DNA of 64,000 nucleotides, taken from Adiantum capillus-veneris. Lineage: Eukaryota > Streptophyta > Polypodiopsida > Polypodiales > Pteridaceae. Under the pieces are notes generated by a model. That model did not search any database. It worked only from the letters and a program-made list of their open reading frames with translations, and was not told the origin of the DNA. Below are positions 10,977 to 21,900 of this stretch, piece by piece. Position numbers and translations under genes: made by a program. The stretch spans positions 83,115,260-83,179,259 of the forward strand of contig CM043948.1 in the NCBI GenBank assembly GCA_014529385.2, in the 5' to 3' direction. Every line of letters starts with the position of its first letter. Within the stretch, counting starts at the first letter, position 1.

Positions 10977-11007
10977 GAGACTTGGCTGGGCCATAACATA
11001 GTCCATT

Positions 11008-11715
11008 GTGCTGGCACCATGTTGGTGTGGAAAGCAAGTAAAAGCTCAAGCTGTCGAAAATCTTTGTAGGCCATTCAAAATGGCCAATCTATGTGTGGTT
11101 CCCATATCTATCAAGTATCTGCCATACTCAGTGTATTCCTCATCTTGTGATAGTCTGGATAGACCTATCTCTGTAACGTCCAGCTCCCTAAGCATCTCCT
11201 CGGAAGTATCATAAAATATTGTATGGTGGTGGGCAGTCATAGCATTTAAATCCCCTAGTATGATAATGTCACCATCCTTGGAAAACTCCCATATGTCATT
11301 ATCCAAAATAGCAAAGGGGGATTGTCCTCTAGGTGATGCATATACTGACGTACTCGGAGGAAAGTAACAGAAAGCAATGTAGAGGTATTTGCCCGTCTCT
11401 GCCCTGAGCCCCACCCACATGTACCTAGCCTGTTCATCTTTGCGCGCTATATATATCAATGGCTGCAACTCCTCCATGAATAGAACTGCCACTCCCCCTG
11501 AGCCCCATCCTCAATTCTCTGATCTGGTCTCCTGTCTGCAAGCTCTCCCATCTATATCTGCTCACCTGTGGCATGGATTGCCCAGGGGCTTGATGCGTCT
11601 CAGAGTAGAAAATGATGTCTCTCCCTGTGAAGCTATCCTCAAAGGCCCCTATATTAAGACGGAGTGACCCATTACAATTCTAGGTTGCTATCTTTAGTGT
11701 GGTCCCATAGGTCTC
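11008..11715 (-). pseudogene. LINE-B endonuclease, duplicated copy 1
   Basis: The minus-strand frame 11492-11046 reads [40 protein letters not shown] and [20 protein letters not shown]. The usual GDFN is GDLN here, a change in the endonuclease core. It ends in QRFSTA where the duplication junction truncates it. Confidence 0.8.
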
Positions 11716-11721
11716 GCACTG

Positions 11722-12545
11722 TCATGCGGGGCGTCTCTCCAATATCACCACCTTTCCATCCTTGTAAAACGCAATCTTTCCCTTTTCCCTTTCTGCTCTA
11801 ATTTCCGGCATTACTTCTTGCATATGAGCAATGTGCGAGAGGGTGAGGTCATCTCCAAGAAAGATGGCAGTCTTCTTTAGAGTCGGTCTCTTCTTCAAGA
11901 AGTCCTTTGCTTCCATGGAAGGGAAGCGGAGAATAAGTGGCCTTTACTTCGAGGTTTCTCCATTGCTCCCACTTTTCTTAGGGCCCACTCTCCAGGCCCT
12001 CGTATGCGTCTGCTCGTTGACGCCCACCAGAGTCATGAGTTCTTTCACCTCTTCATCCACATTACCACATTATCTTGGTCTTTGAGGCCACATATCCTTG
12101 CGTGTAAGGCCCGCACATGTCTCCTTTGCTCCTCTTCTGTTGTCAAGTTGATGATGGTTGGCGTGGGAGTGGGGGTTATTTCCTTGCCTTTCCGTTTCTT
12201 GACAATCTCGATCCATTTTTCGGCCGTTTCTACTTTTTGTTGGGTGTTTGTGATGACATCTACCCACGAGGTCGTCATTTCTTTTTGTTGCTCCCCACCT
12301 TCTTTGATGGCTCGCACTTGTTCCTTAATCGTGTCAAGCTCTCCTTCTTCAAGGACATTCTGCGACGCACCTCTGCAAGCTCTTTCTTGAGTAGTACGAT
12401 TTCCTCATCTTGGGCCTTCACACGATCCTCGAGTGTGTGTATCGTGCTTTCCTGTACTGCCACTCGTGCGTCGAGTTCGTTAATAGTACCTAAAAGGTGG
12501 CGGTTGATCTTGCTGATTCTCTCTCTCTACGTGTGCAAGCTCTTT
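11722..12545 (-). pseudogene. LINE-B ORF1
   Basis: The N-terminal part is a predicted coiled coil (ESTIHTLEDRVKAQDEEIVL, LKKELAEVRRRM), followed by the conserved block SWVDVITNTQQKVETAEKWI, basic and Pro/Thr-rich sequence, EEEQRRHVRALHARICGLKD and the C-terminal [37 protein letters not shown]. The layout (coiled coil, then an RNA-binding-like domain) fits a LINE ORF1 nucleic-acid chaperone; that function is inferred. Several frameshifts are present. Confidence 0.72.
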
Positions 12546-12726
12546 CTCCCTTTGTTTGAAGGCTAGAATGGCCTATGAGCGGAATTTCTAAGGTATACAA
12601 AATTAATTTTTAGTCCTTGACTTTGGTTCTGTGCCCTTGAGGTGATTTTAATAGAAAGATTTTCTCTTTTGGATTTTTTTTTTAGTCCTTGACTTTGGTT
12701 CTTGTTATGGATTTTTAGTGTGACAG
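12546..12726 (+). other. host intron sequence next to exon a
   Basis: A 24-base phrase containing TTTTTAGTCCTTGACTTTGG occurs twice (near 12607 and 12683), with TTTTGGATTTTTTTTTTAG between. Otherwise I see only AT-rich intron sequence leading to the acceptor. Confidence 0.5.
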
Positions 12727-12934
12727 GAACAATGACTTGAAGATTGCTCTGCTCCATGTGTCATTCATTAAGAAGATATATAAGTGTATTGGAAAAAGCT
12801 CGTACCTTCAGCTCGTGCATCCCGTGGTTCTATTTGCTTTACAGCAGTCCACGGATGCTGAAATTGTGGCCGCTGCTTCTACATTAATAATTGAAACCTG
12901 TGAAGAGCTTGGAGTCCCCATAACATATTTCCAG
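12727..12934 (+). CDS. GFS12-like exon a
   Basis: The exon is open in the frame that ends ...VPITYFQ and stops at CAG|GTGCAA, a phase-0 donor. The acceptor is either GTGACAG (exon from 12727) or TTTTTAG (exon from 12719); both keep the frame open. The product is amphipathic helical sequence ([17 protein letters not shown], then [20 protein letters not shown]) typical of HEAT-type repeats. It lies 180 bp to the right of LINE-B, so the insertion stopped just short of the splice site. Confidence 0.68.
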
Positions 12935-15900
12935 GTGCAAGATGAATTGAAAATTCTTGGGAGTTCATGTCTTATTGTTCCTTCTTTTCGCTGAAAATTG
13001 CTTTAATGTTTTTTCCCTCCTTTCCCTTGAGGTACAGACAATAGGACCTTTATTGCAACAATTTGGCCGGGATATTGCAATATGTGCCATTGACACCATA
13101 GTTGAAATTGGTAAGCTACAAGTTCTTTTACTCAGTTGTGATAGCTTTGGCTAAGTAAGTTGTGTTTTTGGGTACAGGAAATCGGCTGGGGGAATGTCTG
13201 GTTGTGAAGCACCTGCTTCCAACTTTACGAGCAATGATTCATGTTTGCCTCTCAGCTATGCCAAAGGAAAAAACTGGGCCAGCAAGGAGCTGGCACATGC
13301 TGGTAGTGAAAGATGCAATTGCCCTTCTTGATCGGCTGCTTCCCTTTCTTCCTTCGACAGACGTATATTTTGCACTTGTCCAGGTATCTTTGTTGTTATA
13401 TTTTTTATTTACTAGCTGTACCACTAGTGTGGGCCTAGGTGTACGTGAAAGCATAACAGCACAAGCTACGGAATGCAAGGCTATGTGCAGTTCTTCATCT
13501 GGCAGCCCTAGCCAATATGATCTATATGAACTAGACGTCCAACTCTGCTGGAGCATCTGGATAGATTTTATGTTGGTGCATGGACAGCCTCAAGGGGTGG
13601 TGCCACCTCTATTTGGGCCGGTTCTGTATTGTCAAATCATTTCCATGTTTCACTTTACATCTCTTTTGGGTTCCTTCGGCGCTGAGAAGAGGTGCTCAGA
13701 TCCCAAAGCGAGTTCTTTTAGAGCAGGATCTACGTCAGCAGTTACAACAGCTTTGGTCAAAGGAGGTACCATCTACCGCTTCACCTGCACAGCTGTTAGC
13801 CTCTTGCATCATTGAGTCCAGTCGCTTGTGAAGGAGACAGCATGTTTTATTCGTAGAGAGATTCAGCAGAGAGAGTGTGCTTTACGTGCTCCCCTCTGCT
13901 CTATGCAACGCATCGTCTATTGCAGGTAGACATACATAGATTTTAGAGGAGCTACGCCGGCTCCAGGACATGAGGTCCGAGTTTTACTCTCATGCTTCGG
14001 CGTCCCATTGGATCTCGAGAGGGGACATGATGAACAAGGATTTCTTTGCTATGCACAGAGAGAGACTAGGAGGGTCTACAATGCATGCAATCAGGGATTT
14101 TGCAGGGGTATTGCATACAGAGCCGGATTAGCTGCTAGCTTTTGCTTTGGGTTTCTATGAGCACTTGTTCACGACAGAGACAGTCACTCAAGAGGTATAA
14201 CAGGCTAGAGATCAGGTCTGGCACTTCACGATGAGGCGAGTGACTACTGCCATGTGCCTTTAGTTGATGGCTCCTTTTTCCTTGGATGATTTGCAAGATG
14301 CAATGCATAGTTTGGCTCATTCCTCTTGTTGTCCATGTGATGATCTTCTTACTAGAGACGACTTATTGGGATGTAGTACAGTTGTGGCTATTGAGAGGTT
14401 GCCAGGATATATTTGATACGGGTTTTATGCTGCAGTTGATGTGTTCCGGCTTCATATCTCTTATACTGAAGGGAGGGGGCACCTCTCATTTAAGGCAATG
14501 GTGGCCCATCACATTCCTCTCTTTGGTTTATAAGATATTGGCGAAATTGATAGTGCTAGACTGTGTCCTTTTTAGCAGGATCTCGGGCAGGTTTTGTTCA
14601 GGATCGGTGTATTTTGGACAATTTTTTGTGCTTTCATTAGGTATTAGGTGGGCTCGATCGTTCCCTGGGTTTTCCAGCTGCGTGGATTAGAGGAGTCTCG
14701 GCACTGCTCATATCAGCTTCTATTGCAGTGACCATTGCAGGATTTGTTGGTTTGAGCTCTCTCGTTCCGTCGGGAAGGGCTGCCCAATGGCACCTTACTC
14801 GTTTTTGTTTGTGGCGGAGACGATCGGATTTCTTCAGAGCACAAAGGCCAGGTATTAGAGGTCTACTCATGCCTGTTGAGGATGAGCTAAATTTAGTAGA
14901 TCAGGAGTATGTTGATGAAACTCTATTGTTTTACGCCAAGCCATGGGTGTTATAGATGCAATTTGTCCTTCCTTGGATGTATATTGTTTGGCTAGTGGTA
15001 CACGCATCAATTGGAATTTGGCACAAGTCTTTTGGCATTCTTGTGGGGACTGATGATATGCCGATCTGGGGTACAGTGGATGGCTTTACTTGGTTGAGAC
15101 CTGGTCAGTCTTGTAGATACTTGGGGTTTCAGGTGGGTATGGATGTGACTTGGGAGCAACAGTTTTCACCTGCTATGCAGTCGATGCGTAGGAAGCTTTG
15201 CTTTTGGTCCTCGTAGCATCTTTCTATGGCTGGTTGAGCATTGGTGACTAATCAAGTGTTGTTGGCCTCTGCTTGGTACATTGCATCATGCTGGACGCTA
15301 CATGAAAGCACTATGGCGCAGCTGAGGCACTTGATTCGGAACTTCCTTTTTGGGGGATATGATGGCACTTGTGACACTCGGGCTAGTGTTTAACGGTCTA
15401 CAGTGATTCTCCAGAGGGTGGTTTGGGTATCATTGATCCTGAGTTGCAGAGCAGTGCACTTCTTACCAAGCTGATTTCAAGGGGATTTTTCCCAGGCAAT
15501 GAACCTTGGAAGATGTTACTTCAGTCTACCTTGGCTACCGTCACTCCCACCCATGGTGTTAGAGACATGCACACATAAAATGCAGGGATACGGTTACGGA
15601 TGCGCCTTTGCATCAAGATCATTTGTCTCCTTTCATGCGCTCATTGCTACAGTTTTGGAGCTCCAAAGAGAGGAGTTTAAGTGACAGCCTCTCGTACGGA
15701 ATTCTTTGGTCAACATCCCTATCCATTCAGTGTTTGGAGACCGATTTCATTAGCTAGGGCAGCGATTAAACATTAATCGGGCTATTTGGGATGCTGGTCC
15801 AGCGAGTTCAATGAGCACTTGGTGCCGTGATAGATTGTTGCTGGCATATATCTTGGCAGAGAGGTATGCTATCCGCAGAGGAATTTGGCCCAGGATTCTT

Positions 15901-18900
15901 GAGATTTGAGTCTACCATTCAGGACTTGTGGGAGCATGTTAGGAGAGGACGCTTCCATAGTATCAAGGTTGGGTACTTTGATGGGTCTGGCACAACCCTT
16001 CTTGTCAAGTATCAGTTTTTTACGTTCATTATTGCTAGAGAGTAGGAATAATGAGAAAGGGCCTGTTCTTCCTAGCCTTGCTTGGCAGCTGATTAGAGTA
16101 GTGGGTTGTTGTGGCAGAAAGCGATGCTTGGATCCTCATCTCTTTGTAGAGAAGGTTGCCTCTTGGAGGCTTTGGATTTAGGAGATTCGTCCTTTATCTC
16201 AACTATATTGGGATCTTGGTTGGTGGCAGTGGCCGTCGGATGTACAGAGACATGCTCTAGTCACTTTTTTAGAGTATTTTGTCAGGATAGGTTGCACATT
16301 ACTTGTGAGTAAGAAGTCTTGGTTGCCCAAACGATTGAGAGAGTGGTTACGCAAGTTTATCACATGCTCTTATATATCAGTTTCAGTTTGTGTTGTGGAC
16401 TTTGAGAGTGGCACAGAGGATTCCTTACTTCCATTGGCTGTTTACTCATCATGGTCTTCCAGTTGGCTCTTGGTCTGGTGAGTTGGGCTTCGATCCTATA
16501 TATGTACGGTGTACTGGTGGGATTGTGGAGACTCCCAGCGAGTGCCTTTGGGGTTGCTTCACATCATCCCTTGTTTGGAGAGCTCTTGCAGTACTTCTTT
16601 CCAGAGTAGGGGTCTAGTTGTCTTTCTTACGTGGGGAACAGTCTCGTGGTTGATGCATTGTCCTTGCAATCATTTTTTTTAGGGTGTTGTAATGGATCTA
16701 GTTTTTATGCTGACAGTCTCAAGGTATCTCATGGGTACCTTGAGCATGATACCTAGAGGGGATGTGCAACATGAGGCTCCTCAGTGTCGAGATGAGGTGT
16801 TTTGCATGCTAGTTGCCATTACGTTGTGGAACGTCTGGTGAGCTATTTGCTGTCACATTCTCAGTGCTGCACCGTCCTCTACTGTGGACATCCTTGCAAA
16901 CATTTGGGTGGATATTATCCACACTCTACGTAGCCAATGGGATTTAGCAGTGGATTCCTCGAGGGCAGCTGAGGAGCACATGCTTGTTTTTCTCAGATGA
17001 TGGGCTCACTACCAGATGTTTTTTAGTTTTGTCAGAGGTCACATTCGGTGGCATTACTCCCCACCACAATGGTTCATCCTGCACTCCTCTATACCTCACC
17101 TTGCGGACGAACCACTCGACCATAGCCACCAGCCGACAGCATCCCCTCGCTGGGGGCAAACGTCCGAGGTTGTACCGGGCGTCCCATACCACTCGTCCTC
17201 ACCTCCTCAAGGTGACCTTGCGCACTTCTAGCCTCGCAGGCTAACCACTGACATTGCTAGTGGTAACTGCAAATGAGGCCTTGGCCTCGTTTTATCAGAG
17301 TGACCGACCATACTGGTCGGGTTCACACTACATCCGCCCAGACACTAGACACCCATCCTGACGGTGTCATGGAGTAGATCCCCTCTCTTGTGATTGGGAC
17401 ATAACATACTTCCCCCCTTAAGAACTGTTGATGTCCTCATCAATGAAGTGGGGATTCTGAGCTTTCAAAGCTCTAACCGATTCCCAAGTAGCAAACTTTT
17501 TAGATTGACCCTTCCATCTAATTAAATACTCACCACCATAAGCACATCGGCACGAATGACGGGTACAGTGACCTAAAACGGCCTCTGGTTCTCCAGGAAT
17601 ATACTTATGTAGCGCGGATAATGTGTCGTGCTCTCTACAGTGTGGGTGTCACTCAGTGCAATGTGCGAGACAATCTCACTCAACAAATAGAAACTCTCTC
17701 AAACAGAATGAAACACAGAAACAATGGATAACAACAGAGACACAGCAGTGGACCAGAACATATGGACTCGACTAGCTCAAAGAACCATGTACAGACTCTG
17801 GCGTGGCAGCACACTCAGCTCCAGCCCAGGACTCACAGATACAAAAATGGGGTGTCGAGGCTCGGAAGTGCTCTGTGTAAGACTCTCTGCTCTCTCGCAT
17901 GATGCTGGACCAAAGGTGAAGAAGATAATCCGATGACCAACCGCTACCACTCCTATGTACCACCATAAAGAGCCACCAACGGCTCATAAATGTCAGCCAT
18001 GTGGTGACCTGGCCACGAGGTCCACTAGACCACCGCCGGTACCTTGCCACGTGTCACTCCTAGGCCAGAGGGTCCAGAGGGTCCGTCCAGTGTGAACTAG
18101 CCTGGACCAACTGTACTAACTGTGTCCTGTGAAAGTGACACTGTAGCCCGGCTACAGGTTGCCCGCCACAAGACCGCTCACCGTCTCGGTGAGGAATACT
18201 GAAAAAACTGTGAAGGAAAACCACTAGAAGGAAAACCACTAGGTACTGCATCCGTACATCTTTCTGAAGCAGGTGTTAGGCCCATGACCTTACAGACTTC
18301 AAAAGTGGAGTTAAAAACACTGCACTGCTTGCAATCGCCTTAAGCCTCTAACTAGGCAGGAACCCAGTATGTAGGATTGTAAAGCCTGGGCCATGCTTGT
18401 AGTTGCAGATGACCCTTGCCACTCTTTTTGCAACAACACTCTTCTCGAAAAGAGGGATGACCATAAACCCGAGTAACACCGCAAATAGGGTTAAGCTCCA
18501 TGATGATGACAGAATGAAAGCTGAACTTGAGAGGGCTAGATAGGGTTTAGTGGGAGTGAGGGGTGGGTAGTGGTGAGAGGGGAAGTGAGGGGGTATGGGC
18601 GAGGGGAACTGGGTAGGGGCGAGAGGGGGAGGGTAGGGCGAGTGGGGTGGGTAGGGGCGAGAGGGTGGGTAGGGGGAGGGTAGGGGCGAGAGGGGTGAGG
18701 GGGAGGGGGTAGGGGCGAGAGGGGGTGAGGGGGAGGGTAGGGGTGAGTGGAAGAGGGTATGGGCGAGAGGGGGAGGGTAGGGGCGAGAGGGGGAGGGAGA
18801 GGGTGGGTAGGGGCGAGTGGGAGAGGGTAGGTAGGGGCAAGAGGGGAAGGGAGAGGGTGGGTAGGGGCGAGAGGGGGAGGGAGAGGGTGGGTAGGAGTAT

Positions 18901-21900
18901 GGGAGAGGGTGGGTAGGGGCAAGAGAGGGAGGGTAGGGGCGAGTGGGAGAGAGTAGGTAGGGGCGAGAGGGGGTGGGTAGGGGCGAGTGGGAGAGGGTAG
19001 GTAGGGGCGAGAGGGGGAGGGAGAGGGTGGGTAGGGGCGAGTGGGAGAGAGTAGGTAGGGGCGAGAGGGGGAGGGAGAGGGTGGGTAGGGACGAGAGGGG
19101 AGGGTAGGGGCGTGTGGGAGAGAGTAGGTAGGGGCGAGAGGGATGAGGGGGTGGGTAGGGGATGTGGGCATTCTGATTGTGTATAGGATTGAGGGGATAG
19201 GGGTAGATAGGTGCAAATAAAGAGCACACAACTATCATGAGCGAGACAGCCATCACGATCTTGGAATTCATCTTGCAGGACTGGCTCTGTAAAGGGTTGT
19301 TGCTAGACACAGAGAAGAGATTTGTTCTGGTCGGAGAAGCAAACACCAAAGGGATTGATGTTTGAGGGGGGGTGAACTCCTGTAGAGTAGATTTCTTACT
19401 GCTTCTATGCTGCTTCATAGGCTCAGGTGGCACATTAGATTTAGCTACTGTGGAATCATTTGAAGAGGGTGTTTTTTCAGGCAAAGAGTGAATAGAGACT
19501 CCATAACAAGGCATAGATTTGGTAGCCTCCAACCACTCCAGTAGATCTTCGTCTGCCCCTTCAGGTGTAGTAGGCTGTTCCTGTGCAGGGTTGGTTTCCA
19601 TTGACAAAGAAACTTGCTGCACCACAGGATCCATACCACCTTCTAAGAGAATGGGTTGCATCGAGGATCCAGAATCATGTATCCACATTGCGTCGTTTCC
19701 CCAATCATGAAGTGCTTTAGTGTGTCGCAGCCATGGTCTTCCAATGAGCAAAGGAAATCCGCCCTCAACCCGGGGAAGACGAACCACAACAAAATCCAAG
19801 TTAAAAGTAAAGTCTTGTACCTGCAGAGGCACATTATCCACTATGCCCACTGGGTAGACTGTCCGCTGGTCGGCCAATGTAATTGTGAAGGGAGCAGGGC
19901 GAGTAGGCTGTAGACGTAGAGCTAGCATAGTGAACTCGGGCATCAGGTTGATGCCAGATCCACCATCCACTATCACTCCTGAGAATTGCCGACCTAAAAC
20001 GGACACTGTTAGGCGAGGGCTTCTATAATCAGTGAGTGGAGCAGCAGGATTGGATATCATATAGGACTCTGACTGTCGCACTGGGAGGTGCCCGCCACTA
20101 GGACCTGCTCCATGGTAAAGTGACTGAATAACTGCAAGGGTGTCACTTCTGAAACTCGCATCTAGTCGAAGCATGTCATAGAGGGACACTTGTTGGAAAG
20201 TGTTCTTCAAGACTGTCTCTGCTGTATGCTTCTCTTTTTCTACCTGTTGTTGTTCCTCTGGTACTTTGATCTTTTTTAAGTTAGCAACTGCTTCTAAGAA
20301 AGCCCCATCAATATCGGAGAGCATAGTAAAAGATCCTTTCTTAGCACTAGGGAATGGCATGTCAGCTGCTGGAGGAGGTGTAGGCATTGGGGAGGAAAGG
20401 GCTGTACCTACTGGAAGATTGAGGCCGAGGGCTGCCCTCTGAGCTCGTGTGAGGACACCAGCTCGCTCCTCTACCAGCTGCAACTTGTCTTGAGAGGCAA
20501 TCATATGGGCAGAAAGGGGTGGCTTGGGGTTGGTACTAACTGCTATCAAATTGATCTTGGGAAAGGTGAATTCAGGTTGGCTCTGACTTGGGCTCGCAGA
20601 GGTAGCGGCGCGTTGTTTTGGACAATCCTTAGTGTAGTGATCCTGAGCCTCAGGGCAAAGTTGGCACGGAGAAGAGCCTTCTGGCAGAGGGCATTTGCTC
20701 TGATAATGCCCATACTCTCCGCATTTGTAGCAGAGTATGGGCCGATTGGAAGGACGAAACGGGGGACGAGGTGGTTGTTGCATGGAGTTGGAGGCTGAAG
20801 TGTAGAAGCTCTGAGGGGTTGAGGTGGCATTAGCATTATAAAAACTTTGAGTCGGGAAAGTACTTGACATACCTTGGACAACAGGGGTATTGCACAAAGG
20901 TGGCATGTAGTTGGGATGGCCGTAGTGGGAAACCATGTTGGATGATGGTGCTAACCCTTGTTGGAGAGAAGGACCAAGACTTTGCTGTATTTTGTGCAAT
21001 CCCTTTAGGTAGTAACAATCCTTGTCCTCATGTCCAGATTTTTCACAGAAGTGGCAGTAAACCCCAAGGGGGCATTCCTGCGGAGGGTGCCCTGGAGAGC
21101 GGCATGAGCTACACCAAACCGTAGCCTTAGTCTCTTGCTGACACTTGAGCTCTTCTAGCTCGCGCTTAATCTGTTCCAATGCCTCATGATTTGGAGGCTT
21201 CTCTTGTCTAAGAGAGAAGGACCTCTCCTCTTGAAGAGCTCGCTGTAACTTTAGGGCTTCCAATTCCCTGCGTAAAGAAGTTAAAGGATCAGTAGGACTA
21301 CCTTCCGAGAACACAGAGGGAGTATCTATTTGAGGAGAGTTGTTGAAGAGCTTCCTAGCTCCCTCTATTCTAGTAGCAGCTGCGATGAACTCGTCGAGAG
21401 TGGCGTCGGGTCGGAGACTCTCTCGGAGTTTTTGCTGAGAAGTTTTGGGAAGCGCCTTCTCCACCCACTTTTTAACCATGAATTCACCGGGTTGTTGGGG
21501 AAGCTTGGCCACCAGCGACTTAGTTTTCGTCATAAGCTCCGCAAAAGTCTCCTCAGGTTTGAGCACCATGTTGGCCAACTCATCCAACACCTTCTCCTGG
21601 TAGTCACCCGGCCTGAAAGCTTCACAGAACTGCTGTCTTAAGGCTGCCCAAGTTGCAAAATGGGTCTTTGCAAATTGGCTGTACCATTTATCTGCTAGGC
21701 CATCCAGGGTGGATGGAAATAGTACCAAGTAAGCATCTTCTCTGTTCAGCCCACGTCCCCTACAGAGAGATACAAATCTCCTTGCATGGTCGTCAGCATC
21801 TTCTGAAGACAGCCCTTTGAATGTAGGGAACTTGATGTTCACCTTGGCCAAAACACTAGCTAGTGGCTCCATGATTCCTTGCTGAGTCTGTTGCACAATA

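Larger units (their letters stand above)
9964..12003 (-). repeat. tandem duplication of about 1,013 bp within LINE-B
   Basis: The sequence starting GAGACTTGGCTGGGCCA at 9964 recurs at 10977. Each unit carries the end of ORF1 plus the endonuclease half of ORF2. The units differ by scattered substitutions and a roughly 25-bp indel near 10510/11525. A duplication or a template-switch event would both give this order: ORF1, EN, ORF1 end, EN, RT. Confidence 0.82.
7094..12545 (-). mobile_element. LINE-B, near full-length, with internal duplications
   Basis: Read on the minus strand: ORF1 (12545-11722), ORF2 endonuclease (twice, because of a 1-kb tandem duplication), RT, C-terminal zinc motif, then the family's 3' end (GACGTTAATATAACATTTCA-type sequence at 7094-7130) and (CT)n. 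Many stops and shifts make it inactive. Its 5' edge lies about 180 bp from a GFS12-like exon. Confidence 0.88.

Noticed and set aside
13162-13815. A 217-codon open frame that runs on beyond exon c
   Set aside because: Family similarity stops at the GTATCT donor at 13384 and resumes at 63154 in the right phase, so the rest is read-through into intron and transposon sequence.
17724-17936. Small frames of about 70 codons repeated at 17.7 and 22.6 kb
   Set aside because: They lie in both LTRs of the gag-only element and are repeated only because the LTRs are.
18541-19165. CRISPR-like array
   Set aside because: The repeat units are irregular, without unique spacers, inside a plant retrotransposon ORF.
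18536-19231. Long Pro-rich frames of 226-231 codons overlapping the minisatellite
   Set aside because: They are alternative frames of the repeat inside the 1,254-aa ORF, caused by base composition.
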